This document shows, in pieces, positions 29,398-38,719 of a stretch of DNA of 64,000 bases. Made by a program: the position numbers and the translations under genes. Each line of letters opens with the position of its first letter. Positions within the stretch are counted from its first letter, which is position 1. The notes under the pieces are model-generated. The model had not been told where the DNA came from and did not search any database. It was given only the letters and a program-made list of their open reading frames with translations. The stretch comes from Paraconexibacter antarcticus (GTDB lineage: Bacteria; Actinomycetota; Thermoleophilia; Solirubrobacterales; Solirubrobacteraceae): the NCBI RefSeq assembly GCF_024220175.1, contig NZ_CP098502.1:186001-250000 (forward strand), read 5' to 3'.

Positions 29398-30684
29398 GTG
29401 CGGGTCCTGGTCGTCGGCGGAGGGGGACGCGAGCACGCGATCGTGCGCGCCCTCGCCCGCTCCCCGCAGGCGCCGGAGCTCCTCTGCGCGCCGGGCAACC
29501 CCGGCATCGCGGAGGACGCGCGCCTGCTCGACATCGGGGTGACGGACGTCGAGGCGCTCGTCACCGCCGCCCGTGAGGGGGCCGTCGACCTCGTCGTCGT
29601 CGGCCCCGAGGCCCCGCTCGTCGCGGGGCTCGTCGACGCGCTGCAGACGGCGGGCATCGCCGCCTTCGGACCGTCCGCCGCCGCGGCGCAGCTCGAGGCC
29701 TCCAAGGCGCACGCCAAGGAGGTCATGCAGGCGGCCGGGGTCCCGACCGGCGCCTGGACGACCGTCACGACCGTCGAGGAGGGGATGGCCGCCATCACCT
29801 CCTACCCGGCGGTGCTGAAGTACGACGGCCTCGCCGCCGGCAAGGGCGTCGTCCTGCCCGAGGACGAGGCGAGCGCCCGCAAGGCGCTCGAGTCGTTCCT
29901 CGTCGACAAGCGGTTCGGCGACGCGCGCGTCGTCGTCGAGGAGCACCTGGACGGCGAGGAGCTCTCGCTGCTCGCGCTCTGCGACGGCGTGCGGGCGGTC
30001 CCGCTCGCGCCGGCCCAGGACTACAAGCGGATCTTCGACGGCGACGAGGGCCCGAACACCGGGGGGATGGGCTCCTACTCGCCGGTCGCCGGGATCGACC
30101 CGGCCGAGGCGCAGCGCATCGCCGCGCTCGTCCACCAGCCCATCGTCGACGAGCTCGCCCGGCGCGGCACCCCCTTCCACGGCGTCCTCTACGCCGGGCT
30201 CATGCTCACCGCCGAGGGCCCGAAGGTCATCGAGTACAACGCCCGCTTCGGGGACCCCGAGACGCAGGCGGTCCTGCCCCGCCTGCAGTCCGACCTGCTC
30301 GACCTCATGCTCCGCGCCTCACGGGCCGGCGGGCTCGAGGGCGCCGTGCTCGAGTGGACCGACGCGTGGGCGGTGACGCTCGTCCTCGCCGGCGCCGGCT
30401 ACCCCGAGCGCTCGGCCTCCGGCGACGTCATCTCCGGCCTCGACCACGCGGCGCTCGCCGCGGTCCAGGTCACCCACGCGGGCACCGCGCGACAGGCCGA
30501 CGGCGCCATCGTCACCGCGGGCGGCCGGGTCCTGAACGTCACCGCGCTGGGGGACGGGCCCGCATCCGCGCGGCGCGCCGCCTACGCTGCCGCGGACCAC
30601 ATCCACTTCGACGGGCGGCAGCTGCGGACCGACATCGCACTGCGGGCCGTCGACCGATACGAGGAAGACACCCCCGTTCCATGA
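29398..30684 (+). CDS. purD: Phosphoribosylamine-glycine ligase (GARS)
   Basis: Second step of de novo purine synthesis: ATP-dependent joining of phosphoribosylamine and glycine. The 428-residue ATP-grasp enzyme begins [16 protein letters not shown] and carries [13 protein letters not shown] (nucleotide clamp), the [15 protein letters not shown] signature and [16 protein letters not shown]. The GTG at 29398 gives the standard N-terminus. The stop overlaps the purE start (ATGA), so the two are coupled. Confidence 0.97.
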   Translation: MRVLVVGGGGREHAIVRALARSPQAPELLCAPGNPGIAEDARLLDIGVTDVEALVTAAREGAVDLVVVGPEAPLVAGLVDALQTAGIAAFGPSAAAAQLEASKAHAKEVMQAAGVPTGAWTTVTTVEEGMAAITSYPAVLKYDGLAAGKGVVLPEDEASARKALESFLVDKRFGDARVVVEEHLDGEELSLLALCDGVRAVPLAPAQDYKRIFDGDEGPNTGGMGSYSPVAGIDPAEAQRIAALVHQPIVDELARRGTPFHGVLYAGLMLTAEGPKVIEYNARFGDPETQAVLPRLQSDLLDLMLRASRAGGLEGAVLEWTDAWAVTLVLAGAGYPERSASGDVISGLDHAALAAVQVTHAGTARQADGAIVTAGGRVLNVTALGDGPASARRAAYAAADHIHFDGRQLRTDIALRAVDRYEEDTPVP

Positions 30685-31154
30685 CCGACCCCCAGCTGTC
30701 GACGACCGACCCGCAGACCGCCCCCGCCCAGCAGCGCACGATGGGCGGGGACCCCGTGGTCGGCATCATCATGGGCTCCGCCTCCGATATGCCCGCGATG
30801 GAGAAGGCGGGCAAGGTGCTCGCGGAGGCCGAGGTCGCCTACGAGATCGAGGTCATGTCCGCGCACCGCGACCCGGCCCTCGTGACCGAGTACTGCCTCT
30901 CGGCCCGCTCGCGCGGCCTGAAGGTCATCATCGCGGGCGCCGGCCTCGCCGCCGCGCTGCCGGGCGTCGCCGCCGCCCACACCGACCTGCCGGTCATCGG
31001 CGTGCCGCTCTCCTCGTCGCTCTCCGCGGCGGGCGGCCTCGACGCCATCCTCTCGATCGTCCAGATGCCCCCGGGCGTCCCCGTCGCGACGGTCGGCCTC
31101 GACAACACGCGCAACGCCGCGCACCTCGCGGTGCGCATCCTCGGCGTCTCCTGA
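30681..31154 (+). CDS. purE: N5-carboxyaminoimidazole ribonucleotide mutase
   Basis: Converts N5-CAIR to CAIR in purine synthesis. The 157-residue product has a 20-residue N-terminal extension. The PurE core follows: [49 protein letters not shown] (substrate loop), [22 protein letters not shown] and [11 protein letters not shown]. All family landmarks for a class I PurE are visible. purK, its usual partner, is not in this window. A hairpin ends the purD-purE unit. Confidence 0.96.
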   Translation: MTDPQLSTTDPQTAPAQQRTMGGDPVVGIIMGSASDMPAMEKAGKVLAEAEVAYEIEVMSAHRDPALVTEYCLSARSRGLKVIIAGAGLAAALPGVAAAHTDLPVIGVPLSSSLSAAGGLDAILSIVQMPPGVPVATVGLDNTRNAAHLAVRILGVS

Positions 31155-31167
31155 GCCGCGGCACACC

Positions 31168-31190
31168 GGGCGGCGCGTGACGCGCCGCCC
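31168..31190. terminator. Hairpin after purE
   Basis: GGGCGGCGCG (31168-31177) and CGCGCCGCCC (31181-31190) form a perfect 10-bp stem with a TGA loop, 14 bases after the purE stop and directly before the purB -10 box. Confidence 0.7.
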
Positions 31191-31194
31191 GTCG

Positions 31195-31200
31195 TACGCT
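31195..31200 (+). promoter_or_regulatory. Candidate -10 of leaderless purB promoter
   Basis: TACGCT ends eight bases before the purB ATG at 31209, with no Shine-Dalgarno between. The -35 region would lie inside the preceding hairpin, where no good match is seen. Confidence 0.45.
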
Positions 31201-31208
31201 CCCGGGCG

Positions 31209-32495
31209 ATGATCACGCGCTACACCCGCCCGGAACTCGGCGACCTCTGGACCGACCACGCGAAGCTCGAGGCCTGGCGCCGGGTCGAGGTCGCCGCCTG
31301 CGAGGAGATGGACGGCCCGAGCGAGGCCGACCTGGAGGCGATCCGCGCCGCGACCTTCACCGTGGAGGCGGTCCTCGAGCGCGAGAAGATCACCGATCAC
31401 GACGTCGCCGCCTTCGTCGACGTCCTCAGCGCGAGCGCCGGCGAGCAGGCCGGCCGCTGGATCCACTTCGGCCTCACGTCGAGCGACGTCCTCGACACGG
31501 CCCTGGCGCTGCAGCTGCAGTCGGCCGGGCAGGTCATCGTGCCGCAGGCGTGGACGCTCGCCGAGGCGCTCGCCGCGCAGGCGCGCGCGCACGTCCAGAC
31601 GCTCTGCGTCGGCCGCACGCACGGCGTCCACGCCGAGCCGACGACGTTCGGGATCAAGATGGCGGGCTACGCGATGGAGGCCGCGCGCAACGCCGACCGC
31701 CTCGAGCGCGCCTTCGCCCAGGTCGCGACCGGCGCCCTCAGCGGCGCCGTCGGGACCTACGCCGCGACCTCCCCGGAGTTCGAGCGCAAGGTCCTCGCGC
31801 GGCTCGGGCTGAACGGCGAGCCCGTCTCCACGCAGGTCGTCCCGCGGGACCGGCACGCCGAGCTGCTGCAGGCGATCGCGCTCGCCGGCGCGGGCCTCGA
31901 GCGCTTCGCGACCGAGATCCGCCACCTGCAGCGCACGGAGGTCCGCGAGGTCGAGGAGCCGTTCCGCTCGGGTCAGCAGAAGGGCTCGTCGGCGATGCCG
32001 CACAAGCGCAACCCGATCAACACCGAGCGGATCACGGGCCTCGCGCGGGTCCTGCGGGGCTACGCGCAGACGGGCCTGGAGAACGTCGCGCTGTGGCACG
32101 AGCGCGACATCTCGCACTCCGGCGCCGAGCGCGTCGTCCTGCCCGACGCGACGATCCTCCTGCACTACGCGACGCACGTCGCGCTGCGGATCGCCAAGGG
32201 CATGGTCGTCCATCCGGACCGCATGGCCGAGAACCTCGAGCTTACGCACGGCGCCCTCTTCTCGCAGCGGCTGCTGCTCGCCCTCGTGCGGTCCGGGCTC
32301 TCGCGCGACGACGCCTACCGGATCGCCCAGGAGCTCGCCCAGCGGGCCTGGGACGAGCGCATCGCGCTGCGGACGCTCGTCGAGGCGGACGAGCGCTGCG
32401 CGGCGCTCGACGTCGACGACGTCTTCGACGCCTCCCACTACGCGCGCCACGCCGCCGAGATCGTCGGCCGCCTGGACGACGTCATCCCCGCCTGA
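31209..32495 (+). CDS. purB: Adenylosuccinate lyase
   Basis: Cleaves SAICAR and adenylosuccinate, releasing fumarate. The 428-residue member of the fumarase/aspartase superfamily shows TSSDVLDTALALQL, GRTHGVHAEPTTFGIK, and the signature GSSAMPHKRNPINTERI with the mobile catalytic loop. RHLQRTEVREVEEPF is the third conserved region. The start fits the short N-terminus typical of actinobacterial PurB. It is transcribed alone, probably from the TACGCT box at 31195. Confidence 0.97.
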   Translation: MITRYTRPELGDLWTDHAKLEAWRRVEVAACEEMDGPSEADLEAIRAATFTVEAVLEREKITDHDVAAFVDVLSASAGEQAGRWIHFGLTSSDVLDTALALQLQSAGQVIVPQAWTLAEALAAQARAHVQTLCVGRTHGVHAEPTTFGIKMAGYAMEAARNADRLERAFAQVATGALSGAVGTYAATSPEFERKVLARLGLNGEPVSTQVVPRDRHAELLQAIALAGAGLERFATEIRHLQRTEVREVEEPFRSGQQKGSSAMPHKRNPINTERITGLARVLRGYAQTGLENVALWHERDISHSGAERVVLPDATILLHYATHVALRIAKGMVVHPDRMAENLELTHGALFSQRLLLALVRSGLSRDDAYRIAQELAQRAWDERIALRTLVEADERCAALDVDDVFDASHYARHAAEIVGRLDDVIPA

Positions 32496-32592
32496 CGCGC
32501 CCACGGCGCGGTCATCCGGCCGGAACCCGGTTGACTTTCGCCGAGCCCCGCGGCGATGCTCGGCGCACGTCGAGCGAGCGAAGGGGTCAGGG

Positions 32593-34200
32593 ATGTACGA
32601 CTACGTCGTCGTCGGTGCCGGGTCCGCGGGCTGCGTGCTCGCCAGCCGCCTGAGCGAGGATCCGGACGCGAGCGTCCTGCTCATCGAGGCCGGGCCGCCG
32701 GACAGCTCGGACTTCATCCACATCCCGGCGGCCTTCGCGGCGCTCTTCCGCTCGCAGAACGACTGGGACTACTCGAGCGGCTGGGAGCCGGGGCTGAACA
32801 ACCGCCGCGTCTTCCTGCCCCGCGGCCGGACGCTCGGCGGCTCCTCGTCCATCAACGCGATGATCTACATCCGCGGCAACCGCGCCGACTGGGACGAGTG
32901 GGCGGCCGAGGGCTGCGAGGGCTGGGGCTGGGCGGCGATCGAGCCGTACTTCCGCAAGGCCGAGGGCAACAGCCGGGGCGCCGACGCCGTGCACGGCGGC
33001 GACGGCCCGCTCGTCGTCGGCGACTCGGCCTACCGCAGCGTCCTGCCGCAGGCCTTCCTCGACTCGGCGGTCGCGGCCGGTCACCCGCTCACCGAGGACT
33101 TCAACGGCGAGCGGCAGGACGGCGTCGGCTGGTACCAGACGACGATCACCGCCGAGGGCCGCCGCGCGTCGGCGGCGGTCTGCTACCTGCACCCGGTGAT
33201 GGACCGGCCGAACCTCACGGTCGAGACGCACCTGCAGGTGGGCAAGGTCCTCTTCGAGGGAACGCGGGCGGTCGGCGTGCAGGCGATGCGGCTGTCGGAC
33301 GTCCTCGAGTTCCGTGCCGCCCGCGAGGTCATCGTCTGCGCCGGCACGTACAACTCGCCGCAGCTGCTGACGCTGTCGGGACTCGGTCGCCCGGACGAGC
33401 TCGCGCTCCTGCAGGTCCCCGTCGTCGCGGACCTCACCGGCGTCGGCCTGAACCTCTCCGACCACCCGTCGAGCGGGGCGACCTTCCAGATCACCGGCGA
33501 GGACTCGCTCAAGGACGCGCTGAACGACGAGACGCTCGCCGCGTGGATGGCCGGCGGCGGGCCGCTGAGCGCCAACGGGGCGCAGGCGGGCGGCTTCCTG
33601 CGGACGCAGGAGGGACTCCCCGTCCCGGACGTCCAGTTCCACCTCGTGAGCGCGATCTTCGAGCAGGAGGGCCTCGTCCCGCCGCCGGCCCACGGCTACA
33701 GCATGTCCTCGTGCGTCCTGCGCCCGCAGTCGCGCGGCCAGGTCGCCGTCGTCTCGCCCGACCCGACGACGAAGCCGCTCATCGTCCACAACTACTTCGC
33801 CGAGGAGGCGGACATGCGCTCGCAGATCGCGGGCGTGCGGGCGCTGCTGCAGATCGCGGCGACCGGGCCGCTGGCGGAGCGGACCGCCGAGCCCCACCTC
33901 GTCCCGGACGGGGACGACGACGCCGCGATCGAGGCCCACATCCGGGCGACGACCCAGACGATCTACCACCCCGTGGGCACCTGCCGGATGGGGACGGACG
34001 CGCTGGCCGTCGTCGACCCCGAGTGCCGCGTGCACGGGGTGGAGGGCCTGCGCGTCGTCGACGCGTCGGTCTTCCCGAGCGTCCCGCGCGGCAACACGAA
34101 CGCCCCGACGATCGCGCTCGCCGAGCGGGCGGCCGACCTCATCCGCGGGGTCGCGGTGGCGACCTCGGCGGCGCCGGCCGACGTCGGGGCTCCGGCGTAG
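32593..34200 (+). CDS. GMC-family FAD-dependent oxidoreductase (choline dehydrogenase-like)
   Basis: A 535-residue flavoprotein. It has the N-terminal FAD motif YDYVVVGAGSAGCVLASRLSED, the GMC signature LPRGRTLGGSSSINAMIYIRGN, and the second signature GTYNSPQLLTLSGLG. The C-terminal catalytic region YHPVGTCRMGTDALAVVDPE has the active-site His, and NTNAPTIALAERAADLI closes the FAD domain. It oxidises an alcohol; the substrate is unknown. An AAGGGG-like Shine-Dalgarno precedes the ATG. TTGACT at 32531 may be the -35 of its promoter. It interrupts the purine genes without an obvious link to them. Confidence 0.93.
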   Translation: MYDYVVVGAGSAGCVLASRLSEDPDASVLLIEAGPPDSSDFIHIPAAFAALFRSQNDWDYSSGWEPGLNNRRVFLPRGRTLGGSSSINAMIYIRGNRADWDEWAAEGCEGWGWAAIEPYFRKAEGNSRGADAVHGGDGPLVVGDSAYRSVLPQAFLDSAVAAGHPLTEDFNGERQDGVGWYQTTITAEGRRASAAVCYLHPVMDRPNLTVETHLQVGKVLFEGTRAVGVQAMRLSDVLEFRAAREVIVCAGTYNSPQLLTLSGLGRPDELALLQVPVVADLTGVGLNLSDHPSSGATFQITGEDSLKDALNDETLAAWMAGGGPLSANGAQAGGFLRTQEGLPVPDVQFHLVSAIFEQEGLVPPPAHGYSMSSCVLRPQSRGQVAVVSPDPTTKPLIVHNYFAEEADMRSQIAGVRALLQIAATGPLAERTAEPHLVPDGDDDAAIEAHIRATTQTIYHPVGTCRMGTDALAVVDPECRVHGVEGLRVVDASVFPSVPRGNTNAPTIALAERAADLIRGVAVATSAAPADVGAPA

Positions 34201-34352
34201 CGGCGGGATCGAACGGCGACTGAGACGGCGGACGGGGAGCGGCGACCACGGCGGAGGCGCACGACGTGCGCGCATGGTGGTCTTCGTGCGGGTCCGGCGT
34301 AGGCGGGGGGTCGGCCGCGACCCGCTGGCGGGTCGGCTGGGGCGGCCGGGGG

Positions 34353-34535
34353 TCAGCCCCGGGCGCGTGCCTTCTTGAGCGCCGACTTCGGGACGACGTC
34401 GACGAGGACGTAGGTCCGCTTCCCCGTCCGGGTCGCGAGGCCCATGCCCTCGAGGCGCTTCAGGGTCACCGGGCACTTCTTGCACCGCGGCTTGTCCTTG
34501 CAGCACGTCTTCTTGGCGGTAAGGGTGGCGGGCAT
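34353..34535 (-). CDS. Small Cys-rich protein (CCKDKPRCKKCPV)
   Basis: A 60-residue basic protein with a compact cysteine cluster, KKTCCKDKPRCKKCPVTLKR, that could bind zinc or a metal cluster. It ends in a Lys/Arg-rich tail. I recall similar short proteins with the CC-x5-C-x2-C core as conserved hypotheticals in actinobacteria, so it is likely real although short. Function unknown. It stands alone between the GMC gene and the MFS pump. Confidence 0.6.
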   Translation of the reverse strand: MPATLTAKKTCCKDKPRCKKCPVTLKRLEGMGLATRTGKRTYVLVDVVPKSALKKARARG

Positions 34536-34599
34536 GGGGGCGGGGTGTGCGATGTCCGACCGTCACGGTCGGGATCTCTTCGGGAAGCCTAACACCCCG

Positions 34600-34641
34600 G
34601 CGCCGCCGCGGGAACACCACGCGCCGCCGCGGGAACACCAC
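34600..34641. repeat. Exact 21-bp direct repeat, two copies
   Basis: Two identical 21-bp units at 34600-34620 and 34621-34641, each with core GCCGCGGGAACACCAC. They lie in the 350-base gap between the small Cys-rich gene and the MFS pump. That gap also holds the hairpin repeat at 34711 and the operator at 34820, and no gene is seen in it. Confidence 0.75.
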
Positions 34642-34710
34642 GCGCCGGCGGCCCCCGCCGCTGCGCCCGCCCCGCCCGTCCCCGTCCCGCTGCGCCCGCC
34701 CCGCTCGAAA

Positions 34711-34759
34711 GGTGAATGAAGGTTCAGGGGGTCGTGAGCACCATGAATCTTCATTCACC
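34711..34759. repeat. Interspersed hairpin repeat, copy 2
   Basis: The left arm GGTGAATGAAGGTTCA and right arm TGAATCTTCATTCACC pair almost perfectly, with GGT/ACC and a CGTGAGC loop in the centre. The outer arms match the element at 48-95. It stands about 60 bases upstream of the MarR-type operator. Confidence 0.7.
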
Positions 34760-34819
34760 CCTCGGGGCGGGCGGGGGGCGGGTGGGACGGGTCGGAACGC
34801 GGCAAGCGGCGAGCGCGCC

Positions 34820-34839
34820 ATCATTCGGCACCGAATGAT
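34820..34839. promoter_or_regulatory. Palindromic operator upstream of MFS-MarR operon
   Basis: ATCATTCGG-CA-CCGAATGAT is a perfect 9-2-9 palindrome 46 bases before the pump start. A degenerate second site (TTTCGGTACC) lies at 34853-34862, after a possible -10 TAATCT near 34848. A self-regulated MarR operon usually has such a site at its promoter. Confidence 0.65.
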
Positions 34840-34885
34840 TTGGATGCTAATCTTTCGGTACCACAGCACTTTGGAGCCGCCCGAC

Positions 34886-36385
34886 ATGACCACCGCCACC
34901 GCATCCATCTCCTCCCGCATCGAGCCGCACGTCATGCGCGTCGCCATCGTCGTCGTCCTCGGCTCGATCATGTCGGTGCTCGACACGACGATCGTCAACG
35001 TCGCGCTCGACACCCTCGGCAAGGACCTGCACAGCCCGCTGGCCGACATCCAGTGGGTCGTCACCGGGTACCTGCTCGCGCTCGCCGCGATCATCCCGGT
35101 CACCGGCTGGGCCGCCCGCCGCTTCGGCCCCCGCAACCTCTACATCGTCTCGCTCGCCGTGTTCACCGCCGGCAGCGCGCTCTGCGCCCTGGCCTGGAGC
35201 ACCGAGTCGCTCGTCGCCTTCCGCGTCCTGCAGGGCGTCGGCGGCGGCATGACCCTCCCGATCGGCCAGATGATCCTCGCCCGCGCCGCGGGCCCCCAGC
35301 AGATGGGGCGCGTCATGAGCATCGTCGGCGTCCCGACGGTGCTGGCCCCGGTCCTCGGCCCGGCGCTCGGCGGCCTGCTGCTCGAGCACTTCGGCTGGCA
35401 GTGGATCTTCCTCATCAACGTCCCCGTCGGGATCGTCGCCGTCTCGCTCGCGCTGCGCCTGCTGCCGCGCGACACCGCCGCCGACCTCGACCGCACCGTC
35501 GGCCTCGACGTCGTCGGCCTCGCGCTGCTCGCGCCCGGGCTCTCGATCCTCACCTACGGCCTCGCCGAGGCCGGCACCGCCTCGAGCCTCGGCAGCCCGT
35601 CCGTCGTCGTGCCGGTGCTCGCCGGCCTCGCGCTCGTCGCCGCCTTCGTCGTCCGGGCGAGGGGCATCGCGAGCCCGCTCCTCGACGTGCGCCTCTTCGC
35701 CAACCGCGGCTTCGCGGCCGCGTCGGCGACGACGTTCGCGCTCGGCGCCGCGCTCTTCGGCTCGATGATCCTCATGCCGCTCTACTTCCAGACCGTCCGC
35801 CTCGAGAGCGCGGTGGCGACCGGCCTGCTCCTCGCGCCCCAGGGCCTCGGGGTCGGCGCGGCGATGTTCATCTCCGGCCGCCTGACCGACCGCCACGGGG
35901 GTGGACCGGTCGCCGTCCTGGGCGTCATGATCACGACCGTGGCGACCCTGCCCTTCGTCTTCATCGGCGCCTCGACGTCCTTCCTGTTCATCGCGGCGGC
36001 GATGGTCGTCCGCGGGATCGGCATCGGCATGGCCTTCATGCCGGCGATGACCGCGGCCTTCGCGGTCCTGCGGCCCGACCAGCTGCCCGACGCGACGCCG
36101 CAGCTCAACGTCGTGCAGCGTGTCGGCGGCTCGATCGGCACGGCGGTCCTCGCCGTCGTCCTCCAGCACCAGACGCGCGGCGCGAGGTCGGCGGCGGACG
36201 CGGCCGCGGGCTTCGGCCACACGTACTGGGCGGTCCTCGGCATCACGGCCCTCGCGGTCGTCCCGGCCCTGTACCTCGTCGTCGTCGAGCGGCGGGCGCG
36301 CGCGGCGCAGGCGTTCGCCGGCCTCGAGTCCGAGGCCCGCGCCGGCCTCGGCGAGGCCCAGGTCCTCGAGGCGGCGGCGCTGTGA
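34886..36385 (+). CDS. MFS multidrug efflux transporter, DHA2 (EmrB/QacA) family
   Basis: A 499-residue, 14-span drug/proton antiporter. It shows SIMSVLDTTIVNVALDTL (family motif D1), IQWVVTGYLLALAAIIPVTG, GWAARRFGPRNLY (motif A), FRVLQGVGGGMTLPIGQM (motif B) and GPALGGLLLEHFGWQWIFLINVPVG (motif C), all diagnostic of DHA2 exporters. The C-terminal tail is cytoplasmic. The ATG at 34886 is followed by the standard N-terminal span. The stop overlaps the MarR start (GTGA), so the regulator is co-translated. The substrate is unknown, probably lipophilic compounds. Confidence 0.93.
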   Translation: MTTATASISSRIEPHVMRVAIVVVLGSIMSVLDTTIVNVALDTLGKDLHSPLADIQWVVTGYLLALAAIIPVTGWAARRFGPRNLYIVSLAVFTAGSALCALAWSTESLVAFRVLQGVGGGMTLPIGQMILARAAGPQQMGRVMSIVGVPTVLAPVLGPALGGLLLEHFGWQWIFLINVPVGIVAVSLALRLLPRDTAADLDRTVGLDVVGLALLAPGLSILTYGLAEAGTASSLGSPSVVVPVLAGLALVAAFVVRARGIASPLLDVRLFANRGFAAASATTFALGAALFGSMILMPLYFQTVRLESAVATGLLLAPQGLGVGAAMFISGRLTDRHGGGPVAVLGVMITTVATLPFVFIGASTSFLFIAAAMVVRGIGIGMAFMPAMTAAFAVLRPDQLPDATPQLNVVQRVGGSIGTAVLAVVLQHQTRGARSAADAAAGFGHTYWAVLGITALAVVPALYLVVVERRARAAQAFAGLESEARAGLGEAQVLEAAAL

Positions 36386-36882
36386 CCGGCCCTGCCGCCC
36401 CGCCCTCCGGCGCCCGGGCGGACGGCGCCGCGCCCGCCGACCCGGCGGCGCTCGGCGGCCTCGAGGGGCTCGGCGAGGCGTTCCGCGGGCTGCTCGCCGC
36501 CGAGCGCCGCCTCCGCGGCCGCGACAGCGTCCGCGAGGCCGGCTCGCTGTCGATGGCGCACTTCCGCGCGCTCGCGGTCCTCGACGAGGAGGGCGCCCTC
36601 CCGGCCGGCCGCATCGCCGCGGCCGCGCACGTCACCCCCGCGAGCGTCACGCAGATGCTCGACCACCTCGAGCAGGAGGGGCTCGTCCGCCGCGAGCGGT
36701 CGGCGGAGGACCGGCGCGTCGTCGTCGTCTCCCTGACCGACGAGGGCGCCACCCGCTACGCCGCGAAGCGCGAGACCTTCCGCCGGCGGTGGGAGGCCCT
36801 CTTCGGCGACCTCACCCCGGCCGAGCAGGACGCCGGGATCCGCGTGCTGCTCCGCCTCACCGCGCTGCTCGACGAGGCCTGA
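36382..36882 (+). CDS. MarR-family transcriptional regulator
   Basis: A 166-residue winged-helix repressor. An Ala/Pro/Gly-rich N-terminus precedes the core: MAHFRALAVLDEEGALPAGR, IAAAAHVTPASVTQMLDHLE (recognition helix), QEGLVRRERSAEDRRVVVVS (wing, with the DRR motif) and LTDEGATR. The GTG start overlaps the pump stop by four bases. It most likely represses the pump and itself by binding the palindrome at 34820. Confidence 0.92.
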   Translation: MTGPAAPPSGARADGAAPADPAALGGLEGLGEAFRGLLAAERRLRGRDSVREAGSLSMAHFRALAVLDEEGALPAGRIAAAAHVTPASVTQMLDHLEQEGLVRRERSAEDRRVVVVSLTDEGATRYAAKRETFRRRWEALFGDLTPAEQDAGIRVLLRLTALLDEA

Positions 36883-36925
36883 GGGCCCCGCGCCGGGCCG
36901 GACGGTCGGCCACCGCCGAGGCTTG

Positions 36926-36931
36926 TAGCAT
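36926..36931 (+). promoter_or_regulatory. Candidate -10 of purC promoter (short or no leader)
   Basis: TAGCAT ends eight bases before the purC GTG at 36940 and no Shine-Dalgarno intervenes. The -35 region is weak. Confidence 0.4.
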
Positions 36932-36939
36932 CCGGCCAT

Positions 36940-37827
36940 GTGAGCACGATCGAACCGGACCTGCCCCTCATCGCCCGCGGGAAGGTCCGCGAGCTGTACG
37001 ACCTCGGGGACGCGCTCCTCATGGTCGCCTCCGACCGCATCTCGACGTACGACGCGGTCCACCCGAACCCGATCCCCGGCAAGGGCGCGGTCCTCACCGG
37101 CCTGAGCGCCTACTGGTTCGAGCAGACCGCGGACCTCGTCCCGAACCACGTCATCTCCTACACCGAGCGCGTGCCGGACGCCCTGCGCGGCCGCGCGGTC
37201 GTCGTCCGCAAGCTCGAGATGCTGCCCGTCGAGTGCGTCGTGCGCGGCTACATCACCGGCTCGGGCTGGAGCGACTACAAGAAGACGGGCACGGTCTCCG
37301 GGATCGAGCTGCCCGCCGGCCTGCAGGAGTCCGAGCAGCTCCCGGAGCCGATCTACACGCCCTCGACGAAGGCGACCGAGGGCCACGACCTGCCCATCGA
37401 CTTCGAGGGCACCGTCGAGGCGATCGGGGACCGCGACCTCGCCGAGCGCGTGCGGACCGCGTCGATCGAGCTCTACTCCGCCGCCGCGAAGATGGCCCGC
37501 GAGCGCGGCGTCATCCTCGCCGACACGAAGTTCGAGTTCGGCCTGGATGCCGACGGCACCCTGATCATCGGTGACGAGGTCCTCACGCCGGACTCCTCGC
37601 GCTACTGGCCCGCCGACGTCTACGAGGTCGGGCACGGGCAGCCGTCGTTCGACAAGCAGTACGTCCGCGACTGGGCGGCCGGCAGCGGCTGGGACAAAGC
37701 GCCGCCCGCCCCGGCGATCCCCGACGACATCGTCGCCGGCACGCGCGCCCGCTACATCGAGGCGTACGAGACCATCACCGGGCAGCCCTTCTCGGCGTGG
37801 CTCGAGCGCACCGGGGCCTCCGCATGA
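36940..37827 (+). CDS. purC: SAICAR synthase
   Basis: ATP-dependent addition of aspartate to CAIR. The 295-residue product shows [27 protein letters not shown] (ATP-binding N-terminal region), [44 protein letters not shown] and FDKQYVRDW. All are standard for PurC. The GTG at 36940 gives the short N-terminus expected. It overlaps purS by four bases and heads the tightly packed purC-purS-purQ-purL block. Confidence 0.97.
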   Translation: MSTIEPDLPLIARGKVRELYDLGDALLMVASDRISTYDAVHPNPIPGKGAVLTGLSAYWFEQTADLVPNHVISYTERVPDALRGRAVVVRKLEMLPVECVVRGYITGSGWSDYKKTGTVSGIELPAGLQESEQLPEPIYTPSTKATEGHDLPIDFEGTVEAIGDRDLAERVRTASIELYSAAAKMARERGVILADTKFEFGLDADGTLIIGDEVLTPDSSRYWPADVYEVGHGQPSFDKQYVRDWAAGSGWDKAPPAPAIPDDIVAGTRARYIEAYETITGQPFSAWLERTGASA

Positions 37828-38048
37828 AGGCCCAGGTCCTCATCCGCCCGAAGGCGGGCATCCTCGATCCCCAGGGCATCGCGGTCGAGCAGGCGCTCCC
37901 GGCGCTCGGCTTCGGCGGCGTGAGCAACGTCCGCGTCGGCCGCCTCGTCGAGCTCGACGTCGAGGACCCCGAGCAGCTCGACGCCATGTGCCAGAAGCTC
38001 CTCGCCAACCCGCTCATCGAGGACTACGAGGTCCTCACGTCGTCATGA
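37824..38048 (+). CDS. purS: FGAM synthase subunit PurS
   Basis: A 74-residue small subunit that bridges PurL and PurQ in the three-part formylglycinamidine synthase. It begins [20 protein letters not shown] and contains [12 protein letters not shown] and [11 protein letters not shown], the typical PurS dimer sequence. Start and stop each overlap the neighbouring genes by four bases (ATGA junctions), so the subunits are probably made in fixed ratio. Confidence 0.96.
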   Translation: MKAQVLIRPKAGILDPQGIAVEQALPALGFGGVSNVRVGRLVELDVEDPEQLDAMCQKLLANPLIEDYEVLTSS

Positions 38049-38719
38049 GGTTCGGGGTCGTCCAGTTCCCGGGCTCGTGCGACGAGCGGGACGCGCTGGC
38101 GGCCTGCGAGACGGTGGACGGCGCCGAGGCGGTCATCCTCTGGCACCGCGACGCGGACCTCAAGGACGTCGACGCGATCGTCGTCCCCGGCGGCTTCTCC
38201 TTCGGCGACTACCTGCGCGTCGGCGCGATCGCGCAGTTCAGCCCGGTTATGGCCGCGGTCATCGCGTTCGCGAACAACGGCGGCCCGGTCGTCGGAATCT
38301 GCAACGGCTTCCAGGTCCTCTGCGAGACCGGCCTGCTCCCCGGCGCGCTGCTCCCGAACGAGCGCCGCCGCTTCATCTGCCGCCAGGTCGACGTCGAGGT
38401 CTGCTCGACCGAGACGCCGTTCACGCGGGCGTGCACGGCGGGCGACGTCCTCTCGATCCCCTCCAAGCACCAGACGGGCCGCTACTACGCGCCCGAGGCG
38501 CTGCTCGAGCAGATGGAGGCCGACGGGCAGGTCGTCTTCCGCTACGCGAACGACTCGAACCCGAACGGCTCGCTGAACGACATCGCCGGCGTCTGCAACA
38601 CCGCCCGCAACGTCGTCGGCCTCATGCCCCATCCCGAGCACGCCGTCGACGCCCGCACCGGCTCGGACGACGCGCTCGCCCTCTTCGCCTCGCTCGCCCA
38701 AGGACTCACGCATGTCTGA
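38045..38719 (+). CDS. purQ: FGAM synthase glutaminase subunit PurQ
   Basis: A 224-residue class I glutamine amidotransferase that supplies ammonia to PurL. It has [25 protein letters not shown], the nucleophile region [11 protein letters not shown], and MPHPEHAVD with the catalytic His and Glu. All three catalytic residues are present. It is coupled to purS upstream and overlaps purL by eight bases. Confidence 0.97.
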   Translation: MRFGVVQFPGSCDERDALAACETVDGAEAVILWHRDADLKDVDAIVVPGGFSFGDYLRVGAIAQFSPVMAAVIAFANNGGPVVGICNGFQVLCETGLLPGALLPNERRRFICRQVDVEVCSTETPFTRACTAGDVLSIPSKHQTGRYYAPEALLEQMEADGQVVFRYANDSNPNGSLNDIAGVCNTARNVVGLMPHPEHAVDARTGSDDALALFASLAQGLTHV

